Assembly (NCBI GenBank): GCA_014529385.2
Contig: CM043961.1
Coordinates: 14,520,978-14,584,977, forward strand
Direction of reading: 5' to 3'
DNA from: Adiantum capillus-veneris
Taxonomy: Eukaryota; Streptophyta; Polypodiopsida; Polypodiales; Pteridaceae
DNA: 64,000 bases
A model generated the notes under the pieces. The model saw nothing but the letters and a program-made list of their open reading frames with translations. It made no database searches and had not been told where the DNA came from. This document shows positions 1-12,368 of the stretch, piece by piece. The position numbers were made by a program, and so were the translations under genes. Within the stretch, counting starts at the first letter, position 1. Each line of letters begins with the position of its first letter.

Positions 1-1140
1 CAATTTTATTCTCATTGCAACTTGCATAAAGACCAGCCAAAATATCACAAGCCTGTTTTGCAATTTTGTTGAATGAATGTGGGGAGTAATAGTGCGCTTC
101 ACAGAAAACGCAATCAATGCATGAGCTTGAGCATCTCTTATATCTCAACAAGCTTTCTCACCCATAAGCAAAACGGTTCTAACAATAGCAATCCTTGCAG
201 GAAAACCTGCAACATCCTCAACATCGCATGTATCCATAGAACCGGGATGTACATCGATGCCCTGCACAATGTTCCAAACGCCCTTTGAGACAAGGTCATG
301 TTGCATCACGTAAGCCTACATAGGGTAATTGTCCCCATCCAATCTGTCCTCAACACCTGATGTGAAAACTTCCCAAAAATACGAGAAACAAAGAGGGAAC
401 AATAGGTGCTATATAGCACAAACCGTAGAAGACTGCAAGGGACCTGTTAGTTAAAAAATGGCACTGACAAAAATTCTGCACAAAATGACAAAATAGATGC
501 ACAATACTATTTGTGGTGGAAACGAAGGCCGAAATAATCCCGAATAAAAAATTTGAGCAGACTAAGCTCTATGAGCTTATCCAAAGTATTTGTTGACCTA
601 TTGATACTCGCGAAAGCTCACATAAATCGAAGAATGTGAGCAAGCATGTGATAGAGCTGTTTGTGGCTAAGCTCGGGAGGACGCAACATGCTCTGATACC
701 AATTTTTAGAAATAGGGTTGCACGGAAACGCACACGGCTTGGAGAAGATTGAAAAATCTCAAGACACACAACGAAGAGTGTATTATTTAGTGTGCACTTG
801 AAAGATAAGGTAGCTCTAGAGTGATGGGCATATATACAATGCATGAGGGAAGAAACCTCCTTGTGAGGGGAAAATACCCCGATGGTCCGAAGTGTGTTCA
901 CACACACATCACTACCACATGTACATGGTAACATTCGTAGTGGTCTGTTAGTCAAATAATTATGGAATGGTTCGTGATAACCACCTGAACGTGGTTGTCT
1001 GTAAGATACCAATATGCAAGAAGGAAAGTAGAACTGAGCACACCTTGTTGGTGTCTGCAATGAGAAAAGAACACACTTGGCCGTGGGATTCCATTGACAT
1101 ACCATCAGAAGATGCCTGGCTTGATTCGCTATAGGAGGAT
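1..1140 (-). mobile_element. Ty1/copia retrotransposon fossil, 5' end (gag start, primer site, LTR)
   Basis: Read on the minus strand, positions about 370 to 1 encode a copia-type Gag N-terminus. It contains LDGDNY, a V..KGVW.IV stretch, then ALIAFSV and TPHIHSTK, which match the usual order LDGxNYxxWxxxM, ..W.I.., A...I..S. Upstream, 690-702 carries the reverse complement of TTGGTATCAGAGC, the primer-binding site complementary to the plant initiator Met-tRNA. An LTR-like stretch lies beyond it from about 703, with a TATATA motif near 828-837. The outer LTR limit is a guess, because no second LTR lies in the window. The copy is broken and cut by the window edge. The Gag motifs and primer site are seen; the family assignment rests on known copia architecture. 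Confidence 0.72.
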
Positions 1141-1827
1141 GATTGGATGAGAGAGGAGGATGGTACACCTATGCGAGGTACAATAAGATGCCCACTTTCT
1201 CTAAATAAACTTTTGGTCTGTCTTCTGCTACTGCATCTTTTGACATTTGTTTGTTGTGCAGGGGGTATGGAATGTGGGCATTCGTTTGTTTGGCAATTGC
1301 ACGTGCATTACACAAATGAGAATGACATTGTCATTCAGTATAGAGGTGATTGTGTTGGATTTCTTGGGGAGCCACATGGGCCGTATGATGACAATATTTG
1401 AGAGCAAGGAGGGTTCTCCGCCAAACTATGCACTGTTTTTTAAATGCAAGCCTGTCGACTGAGAGAGATACAGGAACGAGACAAGAGACATGCAAATGAA
1501 GTGGAGTGTGCGATTTTTTAAATAGGAACTTGCATTATGTGAGCAATGATCTTTTTTGTAGACGATTGTTTTTACCCGTCTTATGAAAAAATAGATATGC
1601 TTATTCTCAAGTACCCTGATCTTGTTTTAATAAGTGGAAATTTTCTTTTCATGTAAACCTTTCCGTGCATTGTGAGTGAGATATATGAACTTGTCTATTT
1701 TTTCAATTAGGTGGACATTTTGTATTCTTGTAACTTTTCTCTATAAACTTGTAGTCACTGTGGTTGTCCTTTCTTTGTAGTTGAGCTCACCAATTGCAAG
1801 ATCCCACCACTCACATCGTGATTCGTC

Positions 1828-1852
1828 CTCTCTCTCTCTCTCTCTCTCTCTC
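1828..1852. repeat. (TC)n microsatellite
   Basis: About 12 uninterrupted TC units within AT-rich non-coding DNA. Confidence 0.9.
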
Positions 1853-4254
1853 CTGAGCACAACCGCAACAATTCATAGGAGATAGCTAGTTGGATAGGAG
1901 TAAAGCAGGGTTACATGATTTTGGCCTTGGAGATTGCTGAGAATTGATATTAGAGAAATTACTAAAAAAACAACTATAGATTCCATCATTATTCTCTTTT
2001 CCCGAGTGATCTTGTGGATCTTCTTCTCAAGTCCCTCCATCTCTCTTTTTTGTTGTTGTTCCTTTATCTGTAGGGTCAAATGTATCTGAGGTAGCAGTAC
2101 AAACCACCTCCCTCTACCCTTAGATATCAATAATGTCATTTTTAGCCTTTTGATTTTTTAACGAGTAATTTTAGATTTTTTTATGAGTAATTATTTTTTA
2201 AAGGACTTTTAGATGTTTTTTTAATGCATTATTTATTCTTACCCTAAATAATTGTGGTTAAAAAATTAACCCATTTAGTGAAAGTATTGATTGCACTTTA
2301 TTTTAAAATAATCATAGCACTCATTGCACTTTATTCCTTTTGGAAATTTTAGTCATCTTACTTTTTTTATTGAAATATGTAATGGATAATAGTTTCTCTA
2401 AATAATTGTTTATCTTTTAGGACACATATAACTAAATCTATTTTTAAAAAATTAAACATCCTCTCTATTTTGCATGTGAGATCCCCAACCCGCCAATACC
2501 AAGATCGGGATGGGATCCTTGACAAGTCTATAGGTCTGATAAAAATCAGAGTCTCTAAACAAGAAAAATCCAAGGAATAGACCTTTACCATTGACAATGG
2601 CTTGGGTCTATAGCCTTAGAAGAAGACCTAGTCCTGTCTTGTAGTGGAAACGGGACAACGTATTAAAGTCCACAAAAAACTATTTCAGCCCTATAACTTC
2701 CACAAATTGGGCCAAGGTATCCTCAACCAACGCTTTTTTCCCCCTAACAGATGTGAGGGCACAACCGCTGCTGGACTCCTCTTCCAAGTGAAGAAGTTTT
2801 TCTAAATGTTTTTTCAACCCTAGTCAGTCCCCACTTACCACCCCACACTCACACATGATTCATTTTTTTTCTTATTACTATCATATTGTTTTAACAATTA
2901 AAATAATAGTTTCTTTTAACTTTTCATCACAGTAATTCCTTCGATCAATTATTAAAGACAACATTGGAAGCATTATTTTAGAAAATAGACATCTTTAAAC
3001 TTAAGACAAGATAATGTCAATCAAAAAATTGTCCATAATGACCAGTACTCTTCTTGTCTCAAGACCACCTAAGGATGAAAAAGCAGCACCCATTCCTTAT
3101 TCACAGTCCAGAGTGGATAAACCCCCACCCAAGGCTTCGAGTGCCCATATACCAAACCAGTTGCCCATACAACCGAGCGGCTCCCCTAGGATAAAAAGGA
3201 GTATCCCAACTTATGTAGAAATATAAAGACATGACACAGAGTAGAAACTCATCCTTCATGGGGATAACCGGCTTATCCATGGTATGGCTGGAAAGCCATC
3301 ATTATCATCAATTTATACCAAGGAGTCCGAGGTTTCTTGAGACAAGGTGTCGAGACAAGGTGTCTTAAGGATGACCAATCATATCTTTCTTAATTCAACT
3401 AGTTCTAACCCAAACAATTCTTTCCTACATTATAAACAAATGCACATTGGAAGTTACCTTCCGTTTTTGGTCAATTATTCATTTTCTTATTCTTACTCAC
3501 TCCTTACGTATGCAATGCTTAATTGAATAATGGGAAACCCACCTGGGACTGATCGGCCATCTGCTGCTGTGCTGGCACTTGAAGACTCTCCTTCGTAGGC
3601 CTACTACTAAGCCCAACTTGATCGTCGTGTGGGACGCTCTAGTTCTTTTGAGAGCTCTACCCTCATCATCAAATGTAGGTTTGGCTCGAGTCCTTTTAGG
3701 TAACATAACTTCTTATTCCTCATAAAAAGGACGTCTAATTATTAGGTAAATTATCGAGAAGCTAGATTTAACCTTTGTATCCAATTTTACCCAAATCTAG
3801 GTTAAATTTGTGGTCTTAATTGGTAAATTCTTGAGCTAGTAATTTCTTATTTTCCTATATACGTATGATAACTTTTTTCATAGCTTCCCTAAGGGTTTTC
3901 TAAGCTATCCTAATTTTCGTATAATTTTGTCTATCTTTTTCCTAATTTCCCATCGAATTTTGAGCTTGGAATTTGCTTATTTTTAACTTAATATTTATTT
4001 TCTTTATTTTCCCTTAAATATTTTATTTCCTCAACTTTATATCATAGGTTTACACTTACTATAATTTTCCTAAAACCTTTTGACTACAAAGTCTATTTAT
4101 TTTAATTAATCTTTTTGCTAAAAATAGGACTTTTGGTCAATTATAATTTTCTAAAATCACTAGTTAGCTATGGTATAATTATCACAAGTAGATAAGGATA
4201 TTGCTGACCTCTGATAATTATCCTTTAATTTTCCATCTTTAATTTTTAGCTAAT

Positions 4255-4442
4255 ATTAGTATAATTTGACTTAGATAAATATCTATACTAATTTTGTAAC
4301 CTTAAAATAATAATCACGACCTCTTTATCATGTAATCTAACTCTGATAAATTGAATGTAATCATATAACATGATTTACTAATTTCACCTTTTAAATTTTA
4401 GCTTGAATTAGTATAATTTGACTTAGATAAATATCTATACTA
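4255..4442. repeat. Direct repeat pair, 36 bp identical, offset 152 bp
   Basis: The 36-bp string starting ATTAGTATAATTTGACTTAG occurs at 4,255-4,290 and again at 4,407-4,442. Flanking bases (a run with TTTTAGCT just upstream of each copy) are also similar. This looks like a diverged tandem duplication of about 150 bp ending just before the chromovirus fragment. Confidence 0.8.
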
Positions 4443-4451
4443 AGTTTCTAA

Positions 4452-5585
4452 GATAAATGCAAATTTGTTTAATTAAATCCACTAAATTATCATTGGACCC
4501 CTTAGAAGGCCAACCAATAGCTTTAGGCACACCATGAGGGCATCATGAGGAGGACCTTGACAAGTGTCCCTTTTGATTTCTTTGTACCAATCTTGCCATG
4601 TGTGAGTGTCTATGTGTGTATGTTCTCTCTCATCCCCCATCTTCTAGGGCTCACCCCCTCCTTGTAGGGATAGTTGTTGACTTTTTCACACCTTACCTTG
4701 AAGCACCTTATTCAGCAAGCATGACAAAGCATCTCAAGCGTGGGTAGTGTTCCCACAAGCACCTCAAGATCCCTAGTTGGCAAGCACGTCAAGCACCTTA
4801 GCCATCAAGCACGACAAGCACCTCAAGCACATTAGTCGTCAAGAACGACAAGCACCTTAAGCTTGGGTTGAGTTCCCACCTCAAGATCAGCCCTAGATTA
4901 CCTAAGGTCAAAGTACTTTTACACTAACCTTTGGAGGTCTTTAATGAAGCTAGTCGTAAGGTCTTTAAGCCCCATTAGCATTTCTCTTTGATAGACCATC
5001 TCCCGTTTGGACCCATCACCTTTGGTCCCGTGCTGAGATGCATCTAAAGCACATACCCTATATTCTAGCCCTTGTTCCCGTTTATTCTTCCACATTAAAT
5101 GATCAGCTTAATATGAAAATCATTTGGGTTGGTTAGTTATTAGATTTTTATGACATTACCTCTCTCTTGAAATCATAGTCGTCCTCAACTATGAGGTAGA
5201 AGGGATAAAGCCTTAGTCATTAGTCAATCTTTCTTAGCGGGTAGAGGATCCCTTTTTACCCTACGACGTCTTTCCAAGATGGATGACTAATCCATTTGTT
5301 GCTTGGGAGACATAGCTACCGCACGCATGTTTGCTCTTTAGTCCGTTTCATTCTTCCAAGAAGAGTGACAAGTTCTACTTGGTGTTTGAGAGACTTCGTC
5401 ATCACAAACATGATTCTAAGTATGCATACTACTTAAATTTGTGCACAATAAAAAGAGAGAACTAGTCTTATATGAGAAAAACATTTGCTTACTCTAATGT
5501 AGCATTGTAAGCATTGACAAGGTTCATATTGTCCTTTAGTTGTATTCCTTGCATCCATCTGGCATCTTCAAAAGGATAATTTTTG
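4452..5585 (-). mobile_element. Chromovirus fossil fragment: inner LTR part, 3' leader and end of pol
   Basis: This stretch runs parallel to 29,950-31,110 and 59,060-60,330, which are the 3' ends of two other minus-strand chromovirus copies. It contains part of an LTR up to the terminal ATGACA at about 5,155. Next comes the purine-rich (on the minus strand) tract just inside the LTR, then an untranslated stretch. It ends with the C-terminal codons of pol (minus strand, near 5,490-5,585), including the end of the chromodomain region, ARWMQGIQ...YNATL. It stops abruptly where plus-strand LTR sequence begins. This is a fragment only and is broken. Confidence 0.8.
4700..4865. repeat. Minisatellite inside the LTR (CAAGCACCTCAAGCAC-type units)
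   Basis: Short imperfect units built on CAAGCACCTCAAGCAC and TTAGTCATCAAGCAC recur through this stretch. Related arrays sit at the same place in the LTRs near 30,205-30,375 and 59,440-59,580. In the element's own (minus) orientation the array lies in the U3 part of the LTR, where tandem repeats often carry promoter or enhancer sites. That role is inferred only. Confidence 0.75.
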
Positions 5586-5628
5586 AAGGTAATAAGATGG
5601 GAGAAACTTATAATACAAAGCCTTTTTT

Positions 5629-5662
<34 letters not shown>

Positions 5663-5881
5663 GCGGCTCCATGTAAATCCGGTCCTCAACTGATGTCAAT
5701 AGCTTAATTTCTCTGTCTTTTGAAGTATTGTTCATGCTATCTAATTAGGTGCTATGATTTTTGTTGCTCTCTCCACCCAAGAACTCCTGTTATGCTCATT
5801 AGGAATCTATTCTAATGAAATGCTCAATATGTTCATGCTATTTTCCGCTACACACAAGCTACTAGGCCATTAAATGTTACA
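5586..5881 (+). repeat. 3' end of a chromovirus LTR (plus strand) with a poly-G expansion
   Basis: The sequence matches the end of the LTRs at 28,270-28,535 and 49,735-49,995 in the same orientation, including CCGCTACACACAAG and the terminal TTAAATGTTACA. A primer-site-like sequence follows directly. Where the other copies read CCTTTTGGAGGGGG, this one has 8 T then 31 G (5,623-5,661). Confidence 0.82.
5631..5661. repeat. (G)31 homopolymer run
   Basis: There are 31 uninterrupted G bases inside the LTR end. The equivalent site in the two sister LTRs has only about five G, so this is a local expansion, or possibly a sequencing artefact. A run this long can form quadruplex structures. Confidence 0.85.
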
Positions 5882-8511
5882 TTCGTATCAAAGCACAAGG
5901 TTTCTCTTTTCTTGGTCAAGAAGGGAGGTCCTCAAGCTAGCTATAAATGGTTGGTATTACTAATTGCAAGTGAGTAAGTAGAATAGGGATTTTTCAGCCT
6001 TGCAGTGTGACTGCCTTCATGCAGATAATGGGGCATCATCGTCAAGAGCTATGGTCTTAATAGTGGAGTCGTGTGGGTCTTGCCTACCTACGGCTTAACC
6101 ACTATTGAGCTCTGAGACGCTTGACACGAGCCGATACTGTTTTGGTGTTGGATGACCCTTTCTTCTATTCCTTGGAATTAATGGTATTTGAGCCACGGGT
6201 AAAGTAGCTTGAGTTCTTTTTTAAAGGGGTAAAGAGGAGTAGAAACTAGGGATTAAAGTACCAAAGTACACCTAAAAAGGTTTACACCTAATAGTTGTTA
6301 GAATGGCTGACAATAGTAAAGAGAATGAAATTAATGTTGATAGCTTTAATTTTGCTAAAGAGAAGGCTAGTAATGATGCCCCTATGCTTGTTAACTATCT
6401 TGTTTCTGGGCTTCAACAGGCCATGGGCAATCTATCCCTCCAAAGTGAAGTGCAACGACAGCTTTGTGCCCATGGGATTCTCCAAACTCCCCAACATGAT
6501 GAGAGAGTACCTAGGAAGCGTCCTTGCAAGACTCCCAAAAGAGGCCTCTCTCCAATTAGGGAAGAAGAAGTGGGTCCATAAGAAGGGCTCAAAAATTTTC
6601 TTTTTGATGACGCATCTCCTTCTTAAAGGAGAACTCAAGAGCCCCCATACTTCTCCCCACCATAATTCCAAGAGGGGTGAAAAAAATCAAGAGAAGAAAA
6701 AGGGGAGAAAGAGGTCACCCTCTTCTCCATCTTCTTCATCCTCTTCCTCTTATGAAGAAAGTGATGGTGCAGACAAAGAGAATCAAGGCAAGAAAATGAC
6801 GAGAAAGAGGTCACCCTCTTCTCCATCTTCCTCAAATTATTCATCCTTTGAAGAAAGCGATGGTGCAACTTTTGAACCATCAAAAAGAAGATGCCACAGG
6901 AAATCCTATACCGCGTGGAAGAGGTCGTCCAAGCTCAAGAAGTTCAAAGAGGGAGGAAAGAGAATTTCTTTCTTTACCTACAATGGAACTTTTGGTGATA
7001 TGGACATAGTCTTTGCCTTTATTCAATAATTTGATGCGACGTTTGGAGATGAGGGCTTCAGGGAGTCCTCTATGCTACGCCATGTAGCCATGCACTTTCA
7101 AAAGTCCACTAGGCAATGGTAGTCTAGCCTACGGGCCAAGGATGAAGCTCCACGAACATAGAAAGCTTTAAGAGCTTCCATTATGAAGCAGTTTTTGGCC
7201 ACCGATTCCAAAGACAAAGTACTCACCGAATGGCAAAGATTGAATCTCTCTCCCTACGAATCTATTTATAAAGATAGACAAGTTTTGGGATTTACATCCC
7301 AAAGCCACTGTCTTCAAAAAGATGGATTTTGTAGAGAAAAAACAACAATTTTGTGTGGGCTTAACTAAAGAAACGGTGGAGTATGTCAACTCCCAAAGGC
7401 CATGCACCATATCTGTGGTTATACACCATACTATGGTGGCTTTTCGAATCAATCTCCAAATAGGGGCTACGAGAAATCTTAAGCCCATGGAAAAAAAGGG
7501 TTCCAATGAGCCTAAGGGGAAGGACAATGTCCAAAAGTCTTCTAAGGGAAATATCAATAACAACAAAGCTAAGGAGAAGGGAGTTTACAAAGGCAAAAAC
7601 AAACTCTCTCCTGAAGATCTTGAGTGTTATCACAAGGATAACCATTGTTTCAAGTGCGATGAGCAAGGGTATGTGTACCACGCTTGTCCCCAAAACAACA
7701 CCCGCCATGAGCCTCCTAGAGCTACGTTGGTCAAAATCAAAGAAGAGGAAGCTCACCACAAAGGATCTCCTCTATGCCATGCTTGGGGAAAGGTAAGAAA
7801 ACGTGATACTTATATTCTCTTTGACACTGGTTCTACTCACAATTTCATATCCACAGAGTTGGCCACCAAGCTAGGCATCCAAGCCTACGAGATGGGAGAT
7901 GTCCTACCCGCAAATGGTGCTTTCAAGGGGCAAGAAGCTTCAATCACTCCCTTAATTGGGAAGTTGAGGCTTCATGTCCAAAGCTATGTGGACAAAGAGG
8001 ACTTCTTTATCTCTCCTCTCAAGCACTAGGATGTAATCCTAGGGGCACCATGGTTTGATCTCATGGCTGCAAATATTAAATTCCCTGAAAGGAGAATCTA
8101 CTTTAGGTTCAGGAAAAAAGATATATACATAGATGTGAAAGAGATGGGTAACACCATACCCATTGTACATATGCAAGCTTTCAATAAGTCAATAAAGAGC
8201 TCTATTTTCGTGTACATGATTTTTGTTAAAGATTCTTAAAATGAACCTAATGCTTTAGACAAAGGAAATATAAAGAACCACAAGGAATTAGAGTTATCCA
8301 CTTTTCTCAAGGGGTTTCAAGATGTCTTTATTGAAGACATCCCTTGTGAACTACCTCTTCAACGAGGCAATTATGAACATGCAATTGAACTTCACGGCAG
8401 GACGTTCACCGCCTAATAAACCTCTTTATAGAGTTTCTCAAGCTCAACAAGAGGAGATTATGCGGCAAGTGCATGAGTTAGTTGAAAAGGGAATGGTTAG
8501 ACCTAGCTCAT
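5882..8511 (+). mobile_element. Chromovirus fossil A: primer site, gag, protease, start of reverse transcriptase
   Basis: After the LTR end comes a diverged initiator-Met primer site (5,882-5,894). Gag starts at about 6,303 (MADNSKENEINV...). Gag carries an unusual lysine- and serine-rich middle, RKRSPSSPSSS, present twice (about 6,700-6,865), and a CCHC-like zinc knuckle near 7,650-7,690. A retropepsin region with LFDTGSTHNFIS follows at about 7,820. Homology stops inside the N-terminal part of reverse transcriptase at about 8,511, where another LTR-like block begins. Copies B (minus strand, 29-35 kb) and D (minus strand, 58-64 kb) share this gag. The copy is broken, with several breaks, and incomplete. 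Confidence 0.85.
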
Positions 8512-9432
8512 TGTGGGACGCATGTCTAGCCTCACCATCCTAAATTATTGCAATATTAGCGAGAACCACGATTAATTTGTCAATCCATGGGATGAAACTA
8601 ACTTGACTAGTTCATAGAGGCTACAAGAGGGTGTCAATCTCTCGGAACACAGCTAACAACTCGCATCTAACTCAAGCTACACTCAAGTGACTGAAATCAC
8701 CAGAAGCCAATCGCTCATCGGCAAACAAATCACATCCGTTACAGCATCAAATGACATCCAAACATAATGACACTTCTAGGACATGTTTATAAGACCTAAG
8801 CACACATGCTTATGGTCTTAAACCCCATTTTAGGTCAAGTTCTAGAATCACAATTATTAATAGCAATGGATTTTTGACCTCGTCATTTTCGACCTAGAAT
8901 GCAACTAAATTCTTAGCAATGATGCCCCGATACCCTGCCTATGCTTAAGTTTTTATTTGAAAGTGTAAATTCCTAGTTATGATGAAATTAGGCCGCACGT
9001 CAGCGATGCCGAAAGCTACGAATTATTGTGAGCTGCTCACGTCAATGCGTAGAGCTCTTACCTGCGGTTGCAATGCAACAAAAGTGACTGCAATGTGACA
9101 ATCGGGGAGGAAGTAGGAAGCACGAGAAGGAGAGGACTGAGCGCCGTTAGCTCACACTGTGTATTTCATTATCCAAAACTTATAAAAAGCTTACAAAAAT
9201 TGGCTTTTATACCTTAGCCAAGGTTTTTGGGTGGTCAAAACTAATAATCTGGAGCTCTACCAAAGATGGTTAATGACAGGCTGATACAATCTGGAAGCTT
9301 GTAGCCCCAGCTCATTAATTACAGAGTTTAACCAAGAAAATAGAAGCTACAATATTCTCGATTTATCAAAATAATAAGTGTTTTACAAAGAGAACTACGA
9401 AAAATGGTATCCGTGTTAGCTTGCTGCTAGCA
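8512..9432 (-). repeat. Candidate LTR inserted in chromovirus A
   Basis: Homology to chromovirus pol stops at about 8,511, and the next bases are TGTGGGACGC. The block ends at 9,432 in CTGCTAGCA, followed at 9,433-9,446 by TTCCCCCCCTCCTC. On the minus strand that tract is a polypurine run directly before TGCTAGCAGC. TG...CA ends plus an adjacent polypurine tract are the layout of a 3' LTR on the minus strand. No partner LTR was found, so this call is an inference from layout. Confidence 0.4.
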
Positions 9433-11215
9433 TTCCCCCCCTCCTCGTGTGTGTCGTCCCTTGAGAGAGCTTTATGGGATGAAACAGTCTTCGGGCTGGC
9501 GGCTTGCAAGGTCATCTTTAAGCGCATCCAGTTCCTTTTGGTATTTGATTTTTCTTTCTTTATTTGGCACTTGCAGAAATTGCATGGTCACTCTGTTGTT
9601 CAGCTCCACCATTGAGTAGCCTACAAACCTGGATGTGAGGTTGTTGATCACTAGCGCAAATATCTTCATTCACCAAGTGAAGAATCCCGTGTAGAAAGCT
9701 TCCTTGAATGCCAACATAATATGTGATGGTAAGAACATACACTGGGTGTAGACACCATAGAGGACTTCTTCGGAAGGCTGACCACTGAGATCATAGCATA
9801 ACCTTTTATTTCCCTTGAGGAATGACATCCACGGGGTGCCTGCTTGCTCTGGCTCATGAAATACTTCAATACAGGTGAGTAGCATTCGACATATCTTATA
9901 TAACATTGCACAAGAGAGATCTGGTAGACTCTTGAAGAAAGACATGGCACCCATTAGGATTTTCACCATGTATTCTTCTATGGCCGGTCCCTTTTTTGGA
10001 GTTGGCAATCTTGGGTAGTTCAGCCAGGTTGGCCGCTTCTTCGTCAGTGCCTCATGCTCTTGCCAAGTCCTTACTCTTGGTACAAGACAGAAAGTGGGAT
10101 CTCTTTGCAGGGCTGTAGGTGCTCTTGTGAACAGAATCAAATACCTCAGATTCTTGTTCAACCAACTTAGCCTCCACTTGGGGTGGTCTTTACCTGCGTC
10201 TTCTTCTTGCATGTCTTTGTAGAGCCTCTCTTTTACCTATAGTAGTTTCACTTTTATGAGAGGGTATGGCAGGGATTGCTAATGCCATTGCACATTGATC
10301 TGATTGGGAGTGAATTGAGTGACGTTGACGTACTGAAGAACTATCAACTCCCAATCCATCGTTGCCTTCCACTATTCATCCACCTCTTGTGTAATCTTTC
10401 CTTTCAGTGCATCTTCTTCAGCCTTTGAGAGTTGGACCATGGGCATTGTGTCTGCATCTATAATGTTTACCTAGAAATCATCTTCACCACTCAGCTCTGT
10501 TGTGGATTGTGTCTCCAATTCAGCAAATGACATTGAGGGTATCTCTAATTGTGGCTTCTCTAAAGTGCCTGCCTCTTCATCTGTTTTTGGCTTTCCTTGT
10601 CTTAGCAACAACTGGTTAACTCTTTTAAGCTCGGTGATCTCTTTTAGGAGCTCTTCTTCTCTCTGGACCCGCATCAAGGCCGAGTCTCTTTGCTGAGATT
10701 TCTCTATCTTTAACTCCAGCTCGAGGTTTGTTATTTTTCTCTAAAGCTTTGTGCACTTCATCTGTCTCTTTGATCGAGGCTACGGCGGCTAGATTTTCAC
10801 GTATCTGCCATAAGAAGATTGCTTGATCATTTATTCTTTGCTTGGAGTATTGTAAAGACGCCTTGGCAACATCCAACTACACCTGAATTTTCTGAGCTAA
10901 CAGGGTGGTCATTAGAAGTTTGTTTGTAACGTCTGTCAGTTGTTCGTCTTTTGCTTTGCAAGCATCGGATAACTTTGTGTAAGCAGATCACCTAGCTCTT
11001 CCATCTCTTTCTGTTGTCGATATCTTGCTAGCTAATCTTGTTCAGCTTTGGCTTTCATTTCCTGCACTTGCCTCTGAAGATCGGTGATGACCTTCATTTG
11101 GTCTTCTAACTCTCCTTGGAGAGCGTCAATCACCATCTCTAACTCCTTAGCCTTTGTGCTACGGCCAAGTGCTGCTGATCGGAGTCTCTCCATCATATCT
11201 TTCATTTGCCTTGCA
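9433..11215 (-). pseudogene. Broken reading region of unknown family, coiled-coil and C-terminal part
   Basis: Minus-strand frames here read as one protein-like region. From the high end, 11,215-10,470 is rich in heptad-like Leu/Glu/Lys/Gln stretches (for example ELEDQMKVITDLQRQVQEMK and LLKEITELKRVNQLLLRQGK), a predicted coiled coil. It is followed at about 10,212-9,670 by a more globular segment (ILFTRAPTALQRDP..., YPRLPTPKKGPAIEEYMVKI, GTPWMSFLKGNKRLCYD). It ends near 9,450, next to a polypurine tract and an LTR-like block. I do not recognise the family. The layout suggests an extra open reading frame of an LTR element, but a decayed host gene is possible. It is broken, with several breaks. 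Confidence 0.45.
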
Positions 11216-11600
11216 TATTAATTTACTTGCAGGATTACATCATCATTAGACTACCAGCCTTCCTGTTGATGGCTGGCTTTCGAAACCATGCCCGTGAGAA
11301 CCACACCCTAAGGCAGGGAGGGGTTTTATTACCAAGAAAAACAAAAACAAAGAAAAGGCCCTTGCCACTTACCATACCCCTTTCCCAAAGTTAACTACCA
11401 GTGGGGCACCGCCACGTTGGCCACACCCCTCCAATATCACCACAAGACCATCTCTCTCTCTCACTGCCCGGCCCCACCTATATTCCCTCTCTCCTACACA
11501 CGTGCTACATCATCCGGCCGGTAGGGACCGTTGGTATCTCTGCCAAACTTCAGCCGGACGGGCTGCCAATGATAGTATCCTCCCTCTCTCTCCCACATAT

Positions 11601-11642
<42 letters not shown>

Positions 11643-11905
11643 CACTCCAACCTCGGCGGGCCATACCCCCACCTCCGCTCGTCATCACACACCCCCGTCC
11701 CCCTTGTTTTCTTCCCCCCCCCCCCTCTGTCTTGGAAGTAAGCACGGCGGGCCTTAGGGAAACTATCACCTCACCCTCCCTCAATCTCTCTCACCCCATC
11801 TTCTCTCTCCCCTCTAAACCCCATCATATCCTCTCTCTCTACCCTATCTCCTCCCAACCCCTCACTATCTCTCCCTTCCCTCCCTTGGTGGGAACCACCC
11901 CCCCC

Positions 11906-11908
<3 letters not shown>

Positions 11909-11990
<82 letters not shown>
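11909..11990. repeat. (CT)41 microsatellite
   Basis: About 82 bp of uninterrupted CT. A perfect polypurine/polypyrimidine tract of this length can adopt triplex (H-DNA) form. Confidence 0.92.
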
Positions 11991-11994
<4 letters not shown>

Positions 11995-12251
11995 CTCTCG
12001 TTGACTAACCCCCCCCCCCCTCTTCCCTCCTTGTCGCGCCCGCTCTCCACTACCCCGCCCCCAGAGCCTTGTGGTCCTCCCCTCCTGCTGCGCACGGTTC
12101 TGCAACACCCCAACCCTATCCTCATCCCCCCCTCACCATCTCCCCCCCTCTCCCCCACTCTCACTCCCTCTCGCGCCTTGTCTAGTCCGCGCCCTGTCCG
12201 GCTCCACAGCACCGCAAGCTGCGCACCCTCCAGTACCGCAACCTCACGCAC

Positions 12252-12253
<2 letters not shown>

Positions 12254-12323
<70 letters not shown>

Positions 12324-12368
12324 ATTTTCTGCATCGTCTACATTGCTCGAAACCGAAAAAATATATAG

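Larger units (their letters stand above)
1402..4451. other. AT-rich intergenic stretch, no gene recognised
   Basis: About 3 kb of AT-rich sequence with only short, unsupported open frames. It holds a (TC)n microsatellite near 1,828-1,852 and a pair of identical 36-bp direct repeats near 4.3-4.4 kb. A short minus-strand frame at 3,497-3,706 begins with a basic stretch but matches nothing I recognise. I see no convincing exon, RNA gene or transposon domain here. Confidence 0.6.

Noticed and set aside
1147-1401. Short plus-strand frame with a hydrophobic start (LNKLLVCLLLLHLLTFVCC) resembling a signal peptide
   Set aside because: It lies at the poorly defined edge of a copia LTR, has no recognisable domain after the hydrophobic stretch and no supporting promoter; an overlapping frame of similar length exists.
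3629-3640. TGTGGGACGC match to the start of the LTR-like block at 8,512
   Set aside because: Similarity does not extend past about 10 bases, so it is treated as chance and not as a partner LTR.
3497-3706. Minus-strand frame starting MLPKRTRAKPTFDDEG
   Set aside because: Resembles basic N-termini of some Gag proteins only vaguely; no further element parts were found next to it.
9181-9195. TATA-like motif ATAAAAAGC
   Set aside because: Lies within the candidate LTR with no downstream plus-strand gene; AT-rich context makes such motifs common.
12295-12323. Possible assembly gap filler or artefact at the C34 run
   Set aside because: Cannot be decided from sequence alone; it abuts a natural (CA)n tract and similar runs occur at three other sites, so it is kept as a repeat.
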